64,000 nucleotides of DNA from Planotetraspora mira (GCF_016863275.1 NZ_BOOO01000016.1:1-64000), one strand, 5' to 3'; positions 52,882-61,340 are shown, counted from the first letter of the stretch. A program made the numbers and translations. Notes: generated from the letters alone by a model not told the origin.

Positions 52882-53240
52882 TCGGTGGGCCCGGCGGCGA
52901 CGATCTCCTCGAGCTTCCCGAACTCGTACGTCGCGGAGCCGTTGACCTGCTCGACGACGCCGTTCCTGAGCCCGTAGGTCTCGCCGTCCTCGCCGACGAG
53001 CCATCCGCCGAGCATGTCGGCGACGCGGGCCAGCTGGGCCACCTGCCAGTCCGATCCCGGCCTACCGGCCAGCCGTCCCGACCAGGTCGCGATGTGATGC
53101 GCGGAGTCACCGTGCCACGCGACCAGCTCGCCGGCCTCCGGTGTCCCGCGCAGCTCGAATCCGGCGCCGGCCGAGATCACGCTCGCGAGTTCGGCGTAGG
53201 CGAGCGGTGCTGCACGCTCCACGCGCAACTCGTACCCCAT
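52869..53240 (-). CDS. Hypothetical protein, 123 aa
   Basis: No family recognised. A soluble, mixed alpha/beta-looking protein with GYELRVERAAPLAYAELAS, AWHGDSAHHIATWSG and MLGGWLVGEDGETYGLRNG. No signal peptide or cysteine pair. ATG 53240 (MGYELRVE) is used; there is no strong ribosome site. It overlaps the alkyltransferase-like gene by 13 nt on the same strand, so they are probably co-expressed. Confidence 0.7.
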   Translation of the reverse strand: MGYELRVERAAPLAYAELASVISAGAGFELRGTPEAGELVAWHGDSAHHIATWSGRLAGRPGSDWQVAQLARVADMLGGWLVGEDGETYGLRNGVVEQVNGSATYEFGKLEEIVAAGPTEWST

Positions 53241-53319
53241 GAGGCATGGACCTTAGCGAAACTTGACGTCGCCCTGTCGTCGAAATCCGAAACGCCGCCA
53301 AATGGCGGCCAACATGTGA

Positions 53320-54489
53320 TCACCTGCGGCTGAGGACGACGATCGCGCCGCAGAACCCGCCCAGGCCGACGAGGGCGGCGATTGCGTAGATCCAGAGCCT
53401 AACCGGATCGGGCCCCGGGCGCATGGGCGCTTCGGACAACGGTCCCTTCCCGAAGTGGAGATCGTCCCGCACGGGGGCCGCCTGGGCGTATCCCGCCAGT
53501 TCGGCCGCCTTGGCCACGGCCGCTCCCGCGTCGACCTCACCGAATCCCACTTTGTCGTCATAGCCGGCGCTCGGACTGGGGTGCGAGGTCGAGCTGAGCG
53601 CCCGCGACACGAGTTCGGGCGCCATATTCGGATATTTCGCCTTTATCAGCGCGGCTGTCCCCGCCACCAGCGCGCTCGACGCGCCGGTCCCCGACACCGT
53701 GCCGTGCTTGCCCCCGGTCAGGACCGCGGGCACGTCGGCCCCCGGAGCGGAGACGAGGACCGACAGGTTGTCGCTGCTGGAGGTGGTCTTGCGGCCCTGC
53801 CTGTCGACTCCCGCAACGCCGATGACACCGGGATAGCCCGCGGGGAACCGCCAGTAGGAGGTGCCCGTCTGCTGGGTGTACGCCGACTGGCCCCCGTCCC
53901 CCGCCGCCGCGACCAGGACGATCCCGCGCGACAGCGCGTAGGAGACCGCCTCGCGGTCCGCCCGGTCGATGCCGTAGCCCGCGATCGGGATGCAGATGAC
54001 CGTGGCCCCGTGGTTGGCGGCGTACCGGATGCCGCGCGCCAGGGGGCTGTCCTGAGCCCCGCCGACCCCGGCCTGAGGATCGGCCGCGACCAGCTCAGGC
54101 TCGCCGGTCGCGACCCTGATGGACAGGATCCGCGCCTCCGGCGCCACACCGGACAGGCCGCCGCTTCCGGCGATCAGCGACGCCGCGGCGGTGACGTCAC
54201 CCGTGGACGTGTCCGGGGAGTCGTCGAAGAGCTCCCCCGACAGATCGGGCCCCTGCGTGATCCTTCCCTGGAGTTCGGACACCTCGGCGTCCACCTGCTC
54301 GTCGCCCAGCAGGGCCACGGTCACACCGGCGCCCTTGGTGACCTTCCACGCCTCCTCGGCGTTGATCGCGTCCAGCGCCCAGCGCTCCTCACCCGCCCCC
54401 GGCCTCGACTCGGCGTGCGCCGCATGGGACGGCCCCGCGGCCAGCAGAGCGCCCGCGACGGCGGCGCACAGCGCGATCGGCTTCAGCAC
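53320..54489 (-). CDS. Inactive mycosin-like subtilase (pseudoprotease)
   Basis: 389-aa S8-fold protein with a signal peptide (~1-26), subtilase domain and a C-terminal transmembrane helix (IYAIAALVGLGGFCGAIVVL), the mycosin layout. Compared with the adjacent paralogue, Asp is displaced (ALLGDEQVD), His98 is Asp (STGDVTAAASLIAG), the oxyanion Asn is Asp (AAAGDGG) and Ser269 is Gly (SGTGASSALVAG). Catalysis is therefore not expected, though the fold is preserved and there is no frameshift. GTG 54489 overlaps the previous stop as GTGCTGA, matching the ATGCTGA overlap of the other pair. Confidence 0.88.
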   Translation of the reverse strand: MLKPIALCAAVAGALLAAGPSHAAHAESRPGAGEERWALDAINAEEAWKVTKGAGVTVALLGDEQVDAEVSELQGRITQGPDLSGELFDDSPDTSTGDVTAAASLIAGSGGLSGVAPEARILSIRVATGEPELVAADPQAGVGGAQDSPLARGIRYAANHGATVICIPIAGYGIDRADREAVSYALSRGIVLVAAAGDGGQSAYTQQTGTSYWRFPAGYPGVIGVAGVDRQGRKTTSSSDNLSVLVSAPGADVPAVLTGGKHGTVSGTGASSALVAGTAALIKAKYPNMAPELVSRALSSTSHPSPSAGYDDKVGFGEVDAGAAVAKAAELAGYAQAAPVRDDLHFGKGPLSEAPMRPGPDPVRLWIYAIAALVGLGGFCGAIVVLSRR

Positions 54490-55358
54490 ACGTTCCCCTG
54501 GGTGCATCGCGGGACGTCGGGCGGCTCGCCCAGGGATCGCGCGATGCGTCCGGCGATCGACTCGGCCGTCGGCCACATCTCGCTGTTCAACTGCTCCTCC
54601 ATGGGGACGGAGTCGCGGGTCCTGCCATCGGTGTACCCGACGGCGGAGAAGACGATGTACGGCCCCGCCCCCACCCATCCGGTCCGCTGCCGCTGGGCGG
54701 CGCCGAACATGTCGGTCACCGTCCCGGGGAAGGCCACGGGCCGGATGCCCACCCGGTCGTCCACGGGCAGCTTGGTGGCGGCGTCCAGCCGGGCGTCCTC
54801 GTCCTTCAGGACGGCGACGCCCACGGTGATGGCGAACGTCGACGTCTGGTCGACGTAGGTGGCCCGCAGCATCGTCCGGCAGCCCTGCTCGCGCAGGACC
54901 GAGGCGACGGGCGAGTCGACCGTCGTGGCGCAGACCTCCTCGGGGGCCACGCCGACTCGGTGGGCGTACTGCTGGGCCCGGCCGAGACCGTTGTACGGAA
55001 GCTCCTCGGGGAAGACCATCCCGACCGGCCAGGCGTGCCACCGCCTGGCGACGTCCTGCGCGGCGTACTGGGCCCGTTCCTCGTCGGTGAGGGGACGCGA
55101 GCGCGTCTCCTGGATCAGCCCGACCGAGCCCAGCAGGATGTCGAGGGCTCCGACGGCGAGCACCACGCCCATCAACGTCAGGAAGAGGGAGCGGAACCTG
55201 AGGCCCCGCTTGAGCTCCGCCTGTTCCCTCGCGGCCTGGGCCGCCATCGCCCGTCTCCCTGACGCGGGCCAGCGACGCGCTCGTGCCCGGCCGGCGGACG
55301 AGCCCAGGGGCAGTCCACGCCGACCACCGGGCGGTGTCCTGGGCTCCTCGGGCGGCAT
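54483..55358 (-). CDS. Membrane-anchored protein paired with the inactive mycosin
   Basis: 291 aa, family not recognised. An Arg/Pro-rich N-terminus is followed by one helix (LFLTLMGVVLAVGALDILLG) and an extracytoplasmic domain with RWHAWPVGMVFPEEL, two cysteines around MLRATYVDQ, FPGTVTDMF, GPYIVFSAVGYTDGR, and a terminal CTQGNVC pair. The same landmarks occur in the gene at 56612-57331. ATG 55358 has no ribosome site; ATG 55247 with AGGGAGA upstream is a good alternative, giving 254 aa. It starts 9 nt after the intact protease gene, so all four genes form one operon. Confidence 0.75.
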   Translation of the reverse strand: MPPEEPRTPPGGRRGLPLGSSAGRARARRWPASGRRAMAAQAAREQAELKRGLRFRSLFLTLMGVVLAVGALDILLGSVGLIQETRSRPLTDEERAQYAAQDVARRWHAWPVGMVFPEELPYNGLGRAQQYAHRVGVAPEEVCATTVDSPVASVLREQGCRTMLRATYVDQTSTFAITVGVAVLKDEDARLDAATKLPVDDRVGIRPVAFPGTVTDMFGAAQRQRTGWVGAGPYIVFSAVGYTDGRTRDSVPMEEQLNSEMWPTAESIAGRIARSLGEPPDVPRCTQGNVC

Positions 55359-55367
55359 GATTCGATG

Positions 55368-56618
55368 CTACGTCGGAAGACCCGGGGGCTGAGGAGGCGA
55401 CATGGCGAGATCGTCGTGTTCCTCCCGTCGTGCCCGACGGAGGAGGAGGATCAGCACGATCAGGCTGGCGGCCGCGCTGACCAGCCCCGCGAGGGCGATG
55501 CCGCCGGAGATGGCGATCGTCCGCTGGTCGCGGCGCACCTTCACGGCGGCGGGCGTGTCGTGGGCGCCCTTCCCGACGGCGCGGGCCGGATCCTGCACTC
55601 CGGGGCCCGACGCGGTGGCCCGGTGGCGGGCCAGGGTGTTCGCGACGGTCAGGGCGCGATAGGCGTCGACGACGCCGAAGCCGGTTCCCGTGTTGTAGGC
55701 CGACTTCCTGGCCGGCGACGAACTCAGCGCCTGGGCCACGAGAGCGGGGGACATCGCCGGGTGGCGCGACTTGATCAGCGCCGCCACTCCCGAGACCAGC
55801 GCGGTGGCCTGCGAGGTGCCCCGGCCCACCCAGTACTCGTCGCCGGGGCCCGCGCCCAGGACGTCGACGCCGGGCGCCGCCACGAGCACGGAGGAGTTCC
55901 GGTTGGAGAACGAGGCGCGGATCAGGGCCGGCGTCACGGCGGCCACCGAGATCACGCCGGGGATCGCGGCCGGGTAGGAGTACGGCGCGGTCCGCTTGCC
56001 CGTGCCGTCGTTGCCCGCCGCCGCGACCAGGACGACGCCCTTGGAGATCGCGTAGCGGATGGCCTCCCGCTCGGCCTCCGTGGGCCGGTCCTTGGAGATC
56101 GACAGGTTGATCACGTCCGCCCCGTGGTCCACGGCGTACCGGATCCCCTTGGCGACCACTCCCGCGTACCGCGGGTCGGAGTTGAACTTCCGGAAGCCCG
56201 CCTCCTCGTCCTCAAGGATCACCCGGACGGAGAGGATCTTCGCCTGCGGCGCGACCCCCATGACGCCGTCGGCCGCTCCCGGGCCGTGCCCGTGGCCCGC
56301 GATCAGTGAGGCCATGTAGGTGCCGTGCAGGCGCACCTCCGCGGTTCCGCGCGGGGTCGCGCCGGCGGTGAAGTCCTTGCCGGTGATCACCGATCCGGCC
56401 AGGTCGTGATGCCGGGCGTCCACGCCGGAGTCGAGCACAGCGACCGTGACCCCCCGCCCCTTGGTGACCTTCCACGCGTGCTCGACGTCGAGCGTCCGCA
56501 ACACCGACTGCTGGCTCGTACGGACCGTGTCCGCGAGAGCCGTACCGGTCGTTCCGGGGAGCAGCAGCGCCGCGGCCGTGAGGGTCGTGACGACTCCGAG
56601 CGCCAGGCGTCTCAGCAT
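55368..56618 (-). CDS. Mycosin-like S8 serine protease (intact)
   Basis: 416-aa membrane-anchored subtilase. Signal peptide ends near ALAD (30). The catalytic triad is Asp63 (VAVLDSGVD), His98 (LHGTYMASLIAG) and Ser269 (RGTSQATALVSG), with oxyanion Asn203 (AAAGNDG). A C-terminal helix (~375-397) is followed by a basic tail. Mycosins process or stabilise ESX/type VII secretion systems, but no ESX component is in this window, so the substrate is unknown. ATG 56618, with AAGGAGG at a good distance, overlaps the partner's stop by 7 nt. Confidence 0.9.
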   Translation of the reverse strand: MLRRLALGVVTTLTAAALLLPGTTGTALADTVRTSQQSVLRTLDVEHAWKVTKGRGVTVAVLDSGVDARHHDLAGSVITGKDFTAGATPRGTAEVRLHGTYMASLIAGHGHGPGAADGVMGVAPQAKILSVRVILEDEEAGFRKFNSDPRYAGVVAKGIRYAVDHGADVINLSISKDRPTEAEREAIRYAISKGVVLVAAAGNDGTGKRTAPYSYPAAIPGVISVAAVTPALIRASFSNRNSSVLVAAPGVDVLGAGPGDEYWVGRGTSQATALVSGVAALIKSRHPAMSPALVAQALSSSPARKSAYNTGTGFGVVDAYRALTVANTLARHRATASGPGVQDPARAVGKGAHDTPAAVKVRRDQRTIAISGGIALAGLVSAAASLIVLILLLRRARREEHDDLAMSPPQPPGLPT

Positions 56619-57331
56619 GGCGCCTCCTTGCCCCCGCATTCGAGAGGTGACGGGACGGTGAGAGCGTCGGCGACGCCCTCGGAGAGGTCGTCCGTGAACG
56701 AGAACATCGCCGGACGCTGCTTGCCCAGCGCGCGGGCGGGACGCCCGTCCACCTGGCCCACCGTGGTCAGGACGATGTACGGCCCGGCCTGCCGCAGAGT
56801 GGCCGCCTGGCGGGCGGCGGCGGTGAACCGGTCGGTCACGGTGCCGTCGAAGGCCAGGGCGCGCAGGCCCGGGGACGGTTTCTCCTGCTGGGGCAGCGCC
56901 GCCTCGGCGGCGTCCGCCGACCGGGCGTCGGGAAAGGCCGCGACGCCGATCGTGACGACCATGCCCTGGAGGGCGTCCAGATACGTCGCCCGCAGGATCG
57001 CCTTGCATCCCGCGGTCCGGACGGGCGCCTGGAGCGCGGCGTCGACGGCGCCCTTGCAGTCGGTCTTCGACGAGATGCCGACCCGGCTGGCCTTCTCCTC
57101 GCCGCCCTGTTCGCCCGTGTAGGTGAGGGTCGGGGGGAAGATCCGGCCGGCGGGCCACGTCTGCCAGCGGTCGGCGACCTCGGTCGCCGCGGCCTGCCGC
57201 ACCTCGGCCGCGCTGGGACCCCGGGTGAGTTCGGCGGCCGCCGAACTGGCCGCGACACCGGCGACGACCGCGCAGACCAGGGTGAGCACGGAGGCGACCA
57301 CGAGAGCCGGCCAGGTCCGCCACTCACTCAC
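56612..57331 (-). CDS. Secreted/anchored protein paired with the intact mycosin
   Basis: 239-aa protein with an N-terminal hydrophobic helix (LVVASVLTLVCAVVAGVAAS). The external domain is paralogous to the product of 54483-55358: RWQTWPAGRIFPPTL, SKTDC...AGCKAILRATYLDA, FDGTVTDRF, GPYIVLTTVGQVDGR and a terminal C-x6-C. Being translationally coupled to the protease, it is likely its partner, substrate or inhibitor (inference). GTG 57331 has GGAG ~8 nt upstream. First gene of the four-gene operon. Confidence 0.78.
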   Translation of the reverse strand: MSEWRTWPALVVASVLTLVCAVVAGVAASSAAAELTRGPSAAEVRQAAATEVADRWQTWPAGRIFPPTLTYTGEQGGEEKASRVGISSKTDCKGAVDAALQAPVRTAGCKAILRATYLDALQGMVVTIGVAAFPDARSADAAEAALPQQEKPSPGLRALAFDGTVTDRFTAAARQAATLRQAGPYIVLTTVGQVDGRPARALGKQRPAMFSFTDDLSEGVADALTVPSPLECGGKEAPC

Positions 57332-57409
57332 CGGGGTCTCCGCTCCCTCGCTGCGGGTTTACCAAGCGACCTTAGCCCCACCAAGGGCGTCTATCTCCCC
57401 AAATACCCC

Positions 57410-57449
57410 GGAAAGTACTTGACGCTATGGAAAGCGGAAAGTACTTTCC
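57410..57449 (+). promoter_or_regulatory. Promoter with palindromic operator for the wHTH pair
   Basis: -35 TTGACG (57419-57424), 17-bp spacer, -10 TACTTT (57442-57447). The perfect 14-bp palindrome GGAAAGTACTTTCC (57436-57449) covers the -10, and a half copy GGAAAGTACTT (57410-57420) covers the -35, 26 bp away. Further GGAAAG motifs lie at 57429 and 57455. Classic layout for autorepression. Confidence 0.75.
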
Positions 57450-57489
57450 ATGATGGAAAGGTAATGATGTGACGTCTCGAGGAGCCCCC

Positions 57490-57957
57490 GTGAACGCCGA
57501 CGAAGCCGCACGGAGTCTCGCGACGATCCGGGACACGCAGACCAGGGCCGTGAGATCACAGCCCTGGTTCCCGACGTGGTACGCGATCGGCGTCTCGCTG
57601 TTCGTGACCGGCATGCAGATCGTGACCGAACCCGGCGTCCCCGGCCCGCTGACCGGCGGCGTGGCCGTCCTGCTCTGCGCGGCGCTCGGCGCCATGGTCG
57701 CCGTGCTCGTCAAGACCCGCCGGATGACCGCCCACCGCAGCCTGCTGCCGCGCGGCGGGTTCGCCGTGCTCGGGGCGTGGCTCGCCGCCTGCTTCGCCCT
57801 CTGCCTCATCCTGGCCCTGCGCTGGCACGCCGACGAGATCGCCTACGCTCGGACGTACGCCGCGCTCGTCATGACGGCATTCGTGGCGGCGACCGGCCCC
57901 CTGGTGTCGCGGGGGATCTCCCGGATGATCGCTCGCAAGATCGAGAAAGGGGCGTGA
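57490..57957 (+). CDS. Four-helix membrane protein co-expressed with wHTH regulator
   Basis: 155-aa integral membrane protein with four helices: WYAIGVSLFVTGMQIV, TGGVAVLLCAALGAMVAVLV, VLGAWLAACFALCLILAL and YAALVMTAFVAATGPLV. The first ~35 residues are hydrophilic. GTG 57490 has GAGGAG at 6 nt and is preferred to GTG 57469. The stop overlaps the regulator's start (TGATG). Function unknown; membrane/regulator pairs like this may act as sensor and effector. Confidence 0.75.
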   Translation: MNADEAARSLATIRDTQTRAVRSQPWFPTWYAIGVSLFVTGMQIVTEPGVPGPLTGGVAVLLCAALGAMVAVLVKTRRMTAHRSLLPRGGFAVLGAWLAACFALCLILALRWHADEIAYARTYAALVMTAFVAATGPLVSRGISRMIARKIEKGA

Positions 57958-58259
57958 TGGAGCTCGATCCCGTGATCCACGCCCCCACCCGGCTGCAGAT
58001 CGTGTCGGTGCTGGCGGCGGCCGAGGAGGCCGAGTTCGGTTTCGTGCGGGACACGCTCGGCATCAGCGACTCGGTGCTCTCCAAGCACGCGAGCGCCCTG
58101 GAGACCGCCGGATATGTGCGCATCCGCAAGGGATACGTCGGCAAGCGGCCCAAGACCTGGTTCAGCCTCACCGAGCAGGGCCGCTCGGCGTTCGCCGACT
58201 ACGTGCGGAACCTGCAGAAGATCGTCTCACCGAGCGGGCTGACGGTCCTGCCCGGCTGA
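57957..58259 (+). CDS. Winged-helix transcriptional regulator
   Basis: 100-aa single-domain winged helix-turn-helix: DPVIHAPTRLQIVSVLAA, then FVRDTLGISDSVLSKHASAL (recognition helix) and RKGYVGKRPKTWFSLTEQGR (wing). It belongs to the MarR/HTH_27-like group that binds as a dimer to short palindromes. Coupled to the membrane gene by a 1-nt overlap. The likely target is GGAAAGTACTTTCC in its own promoter (inference). Confidence 0.87.
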   Translation: MELDPVIHAPTRLQIVSVLAAAEEAEFGFVRDTLGISDSVLSKHASALETAGYVRIRKGYVGKRPKTWFSLTEQGRSAFADYVRNLQKIVSPSGLTVLPG

Positions 58260-58293
58260 CCGCCCACGATCACGGCGATGTCCGGGAACACCC

Positions 58294-58333
58294 GTACGGC
58301 CGCCGCCCCGCTCAGCGAGGGCGACGGCCGTAC
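58294..58333. terminator. Hairpin between convergent wHTH and moeZ genes
   Basis: GTACGGCCGCCGCC pairs with GGCGACGGCCGTAC (one mismatch, 12-base loop) between two convergent stops. No T-tract, so a bidirectional terminator is likely but not certain. Confidence 0.5.
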
Positions 58334-58356
58334 GTCAGCCGATCAGCGAATGCCCG

Positions 58357-59535
58357 TCAGTAGGTCGGCAGGCTGGGGTCGATGGTCTTGATCCAGCTCA
58401 GGACGCCGCCGCCGACGTGGACGGCGTCGGAGAAGCCGGCGCTCTTGAGGACCGCCAGGACCTCCGCGGAACGGCCACCCGACTTGCAGTGCACGACGAT
58501 CTTCTTGTCCTGCGGCAGGCCCTCCAGCGCGGATCCGTTCAGGAACTCGCCCTTGGGGATCAGCACGGCGCCGGGGATGTTGACGATCTCGTACTCGTTC
58601 TGCTCCCGGACGTCGATCAGGTAGATGTCGTCGCCCCGGTCCTGCATGTCCTTGAGCTCCGCCGCCGTGATGGTCGAGCCCGCGGCGGCCTGCTGCGCCT
58701 CGTCGGAGACCGTGCCGCAGAACGCCTCGTAGTCGATCAGCTCGGTGATCGAGGGGTTCTTGCCGCACAGCGGGCACTCCGGGTCCTTGCGGACCTTGAC
58801 GTCGCGGTACTTCATCTCCAGCGCGTCATAGATCATCAGGCGGCCGACGAGAGGGTCGCCGATGCCGGTGATGAGCTTGATGGCCTCGTTGACCTGGATG
58901 GAGCCGATCGAGGCGCACAGCACCCCGAGGACGCCGCCCTCGGCGCAGCTCGGCACCATGCCGGGAGGCGGGGGCTCCGGGTAGAGGCAGCGGTAGCAGG
59001 GGCCGTGCTCGGACCAGAACACGCTCGCCTGGCCGTCGAAGCGGTAGATCGAGCCCCAGACGTACGGCTTGTTGAGGAGGACGGCCGCGTCGTTCACCAT
59101 GTAGCGGGTGGCGAAGTTGTCCGTCCCGTCCACGATCAGGTCGTAGCCCGAGAAGATGTCCATCACGTTGTCCGTCGTGAGGGCCACGTTGTGGATCACC
59201 ACGTTGACGTTCGGGTTGACCTCGCGGACGCTGGCCGCGGCCGACTCCGCCTTGAGGCGGCCGACGTCGGACTGGCCATGGATGATCTGGCGCTGCAGGT
59301 TCGACTCGTCCACGATGTCGAAGTCGACGATGCCGAGGGTTCCCACCCCGGCCGCGGCGAGGTACAGCAGGGCGGGTGAGCCCAGACCGCCCGCGCCCAC
59401 ACACAGGACCTTGGCGTTCTTGAGCCGCTTCTGCCCCGCCATGCCCACGTCAGGGATGATCAGGTGGCGTGAGTAGCGGCGCACCTCGTCGACGGTCAGC
59501 TCAGCTGCCGGCTCTACCAGCGGTGGCAACGACAC
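58357..59535 (-). CDS. moeZ: MoeZ/MoeB adenylyltransferase-sulfurtransferase
   Basis: 392-aa fusion of an E1-like adenylation domain and a C-terminal rhodanese domain. It activates and thiolates ubiquitin-like sulfur carriers (MoaD, ThiS, CysO). Features: VLCVGAGGLGSPALLYLAAA, DESNLQRQIIHG, zinc cysteines CYRCLYP and CPLCG, and rhodanese active-site loop VHCKSGGRSAEVL with catalytic Cys. GTG 59535 has GGGAG at 8 nt. Equivalent to M. tuberculosis Rv3206c at the end of the conserved block; it may serve the MoaE encoded at 22.9 kb. Confidence 0.95.
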   Translation of the reverse strand: MSLPPLVEPAAELTVDEVRRYSRHLIIPDVGMAGQKRLKNAKVLCVGAGGLGSPALLYLAAAGVGTLGIVDFDIVDESNLQRQIIHGQSDVGRLKAESAAASVREVNPNVNVVIHNVALTTDNVMDIFSGYDLIVDGTDNFATRYMVNDAAVLLNKPYVWGSIYRFDGQASVFWSEHGPCYRCLYPEPPPPGMVPSCAEGGVLGVLCASIGSIQVNEAIKLITGIGDPLVGRLMIYDALEMKYRDVKVRKDPECPLCGKNPSITELIDYEAFCGTVSDEAQQAAAGSTITAAELKDMQDRGDDIYLIDVREQNEYEIVNIPGAVLIPKGEFLNGSALEGLPQDKKIVVHCKSGGRSAEVLAVLKSAGFSDAVHVGGGVLSWIKTIDPSLPTY

Positions 59536-59633
59536 AGTTCCACTCCCGTTTTCGCGCCAATGGTCGCGCTCGGCTCCATGGGCCCATCACAAGCTCTTCT
59601 CACAACCTAACCGGGGTATCCCGCATTCCCCAA

Positions 59634-60554
59634 TCACGCTGATCGCGCGGCGGACATCCGTGGAGTGGCCGTCTCGGCGATGAGCCGGCGCGCCTCCCTG
59701 GCGACGGCTTCGGGGAACTCCATCTGGGCGACGTGCGCCGCGTTCGCGAGCGTGACGAGCCGGACGTCCGGGAACACACGGCCCGCGCGCAGGGCCATCC
59801 TGGCGTCGACGAGCCGGTCTCGGCGGCCGTAGATGACGAGCGTGGGGGCCGTGACCTGGGCGGCCTGCCGCCACAGGTTGCCTGGCCCGACGCGGAAGTA
59901 CTCGTTCACGATCGCCCGGGCGCAGCCGACCATGGCCGCCGCCGCGTACGGCAGGCCGTCGCGGCGGCGCAACTCCTCCTCCGCCTCACGGAGACGCTGG
60001 GGATGGACCCGGCTCCCGTCGGCGTAACACCAGCTGAGGGTCGCTCGGACGCGCCGGTCGGCGGGGACGCCGTTGAGCTTCCTGATCGCGATCTCGCCCA
60101 GGCGCGGTGCGGCCGACATGGCCACGCGGGCCGGGCCGAACCGGGGCAGCAGGTCGGGCAGGGCCGGAGAGATCAGCGTCAGCGACCTGACGAGGTCGGG
60201 CCGCGTCGCGGCCACCCGGACGGAGACCGCCCCGCCCATGGAGTTGCCGAACAGGTGGACCGGCCTGCCGACGTGCTCGATCACCTTCGCCACCACGCTC
60301 GCGTGGCCGTCCACCGAGTAGTCGCCGTCCGGGGGCTCGGGCGAATAGCCGGCTCCCGGCAGGTCGAGGGCGTGTCCCCTGACGTCGCCCGCGAGTTCGC
60401 CCATGAGATCGGTCCAGTTGGTGGCCGAGCCGGCCAGGCCGTGCACGAACACCGCGGCCTCTCCGGGGCCCTCGGGTGTGGATCTCACGTGGACCCGCGT
60501 ATCGCCCATCTCGATGAGCTCTCCCGGCCACGACGGAATCGGCTCGACACCCAC
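59634..60554 (-). CDS. Alpha/beta hydrolase
   Basis: 306-aa hydrolase: oxyanion motif VFVHGLAGSATNW, ALDLPGAGYS, nucleophile elbow LFGNSMGGAV (Ser in GNSMGG), acid YGRRDRLVD and His in ANAAHVAQMEFP. It resembles esterases or C-C hydrolases of the MhpC/BphD fold. GTG 60554 has GGGGAGG at ~4 nt, so the longer frame to 60668 is rejected. Soluble. Specificity not predictable. Confidence 0.87.
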   Translation of the reverse strand: MGVEPIPSWPGELIEMGDTRVHVRSTPEGPGEAAVFVHGLAGSATNWTDLMGELAGDVRGHALDLPGAGYSPEPPDGDYSVDGHASVVAKVIEHVGRPVHLFGNSMGGAVSVRVAATRPDLVRSLTLISPALPDLLPRFGPARVAMSAAPRLGEIAIRKLNGVPADRRVRATLSWCYADGSRVHPQRLREAEEELRRRDGLPYAAAAMVGCARAIVNEYFRVGPGNLWRQAAQVTAPTLVIYGRRDRLVDARMALRAGRVFPDVRLVTLANAAHVAQMEFPEAVAREARRLIAETATPRMSAARSA

Positions 60555-60691
60555 GCGTCCTCCCCTGTTCGCCTTCTGTTTCGACGATAGCCCCCTGCCG
60601 TACGGCCTTGCCATGGGTCGCGCCCACGCTCGGACGGCCCGCGGCCCGCCGTCATTAACCGGGAACAAAGCCGTGAATATCGCTCATATTG

Positions 60692-60929
60692 GGACATTCT
60701 AAATCCGACATAAATGACATTTCCGATGAAAATGATCAGAAATAGTTCAACGTCGTCAATAAAGAGATAAGCAGATGGCAAAAGCCGCCGATCGCCGTTT
60801 GTCGCTCCGCTGACGCGGAAAACAAGACAATGCAGGGAAGACCCACTAAGGGTCGCCAGAAGAACATTTTCCAAGCTATTTGGACAATGTCAGCGCATAG
60901 GACGTAAGTCCTTTCAAGGGGGAAACGAA
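60692..60929 (+). promoter_or_regulatory. Promoter and structured-looking leader of secreted protein gene 1
   Basis: Strongly A+T-rich compared with the window. The GACAT motif is at 60693, 60707 and 60716, the last two 9 nt apart (TCCGACATAAATGACAT). A ~210-nt leader follows and ends TCCTTTCAAGGGGGA, 6 nt before the ATG. From 60781 onward it aligns column for column with 63181-63329 (offset exactly 2400): shared CGTTTGT, GGAAA, AGACA, GCAGG, AGGG, CAG, ACATT. No known riboswitch class recognised. Confidence 0.65.
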
Positions 60930-61340
60930 ATGCCCAACTTCAAGAGCCTCGTGGGAGTTCTCGCCATCAGCACCGCGCTGACCGGCGGGGCTGTCGCCCT
61001 CGGTACCGCTGTCACCGCCGGCACCGCGAACGCCACCACCGTCATGGGCTGCGGCGGCGGCTGCGGCGGCGGCGGCTGGGGCCGTGGCCACCGGAACCAC
61101 AACCGCAACTGGAACCGGAACCACCAGTGGCAGCACGAGCGTCAGCACCAGCACCAGCGCCAGTACCTGCTGCGCGACTTCACCCTGGTCGTGACGCCCT
61201 TCCAGAAGAGCGACAACGACGCCACCCCGTGGCAGAAGCAGGACACCGACTCCAAGTCGGAGGCTGAGGCCGAGAACGAGAAGAAGTACTACGGCCCGGG
61301 CACGGGCACGGCCGCTCCGGTCGCGCCCTCCATCGGCTAG
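60930..61340 (+). CDS. Secreted His/Asn/Arg/Gln-rich protein 1
   Basis: 136-aa secreted protein. Signal peptide (MPNFKSLVGVLAISTALTGG onward) with cleavage expected after ATANA (~35). The mature part is a Cys/Gly-rich patch (GCGGGCGGGG), then HRNHNRNWNRN and a Gln/His run, then RQYLLRDFTLVVTPFQKSD, PWQKQDTDS and an acidic SEAEAE segment. No known domain. Paralogous to the next two genes. GGGGGA ribosome site. Metal binding or a cell-surface structural role is conceivable from His/Cys content (speculative). Confidence 0.85.
   Translation: MPNFKSLVGVLAISTALTGGAVALGTAVTAGTANATTVMGCGGGCGGGGWGRGHRNHNRNWNRNHQWQHERQHQHQRQYLLRDFTLVVTPFQKSDNDATPWQKQDTDSKSEAEAENEKKYYGPGTGTAAPVAPSIG

Noticed and set aside
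52429-52977. Plus-strand gene beginning in the dispersed repeat (frame MSGLRSE...), with a similar frame at 23501
   Set aside because: The frames only reflect the shared repeat; they diverge downstream and run antisense to real genes.
53320-57331. ESX/type VII secretion locus
   Set aside because: The subtilases are mycosin-like, but no EccB/C/D/E, EsxA/B or PE/PPE-like gene is in the window.
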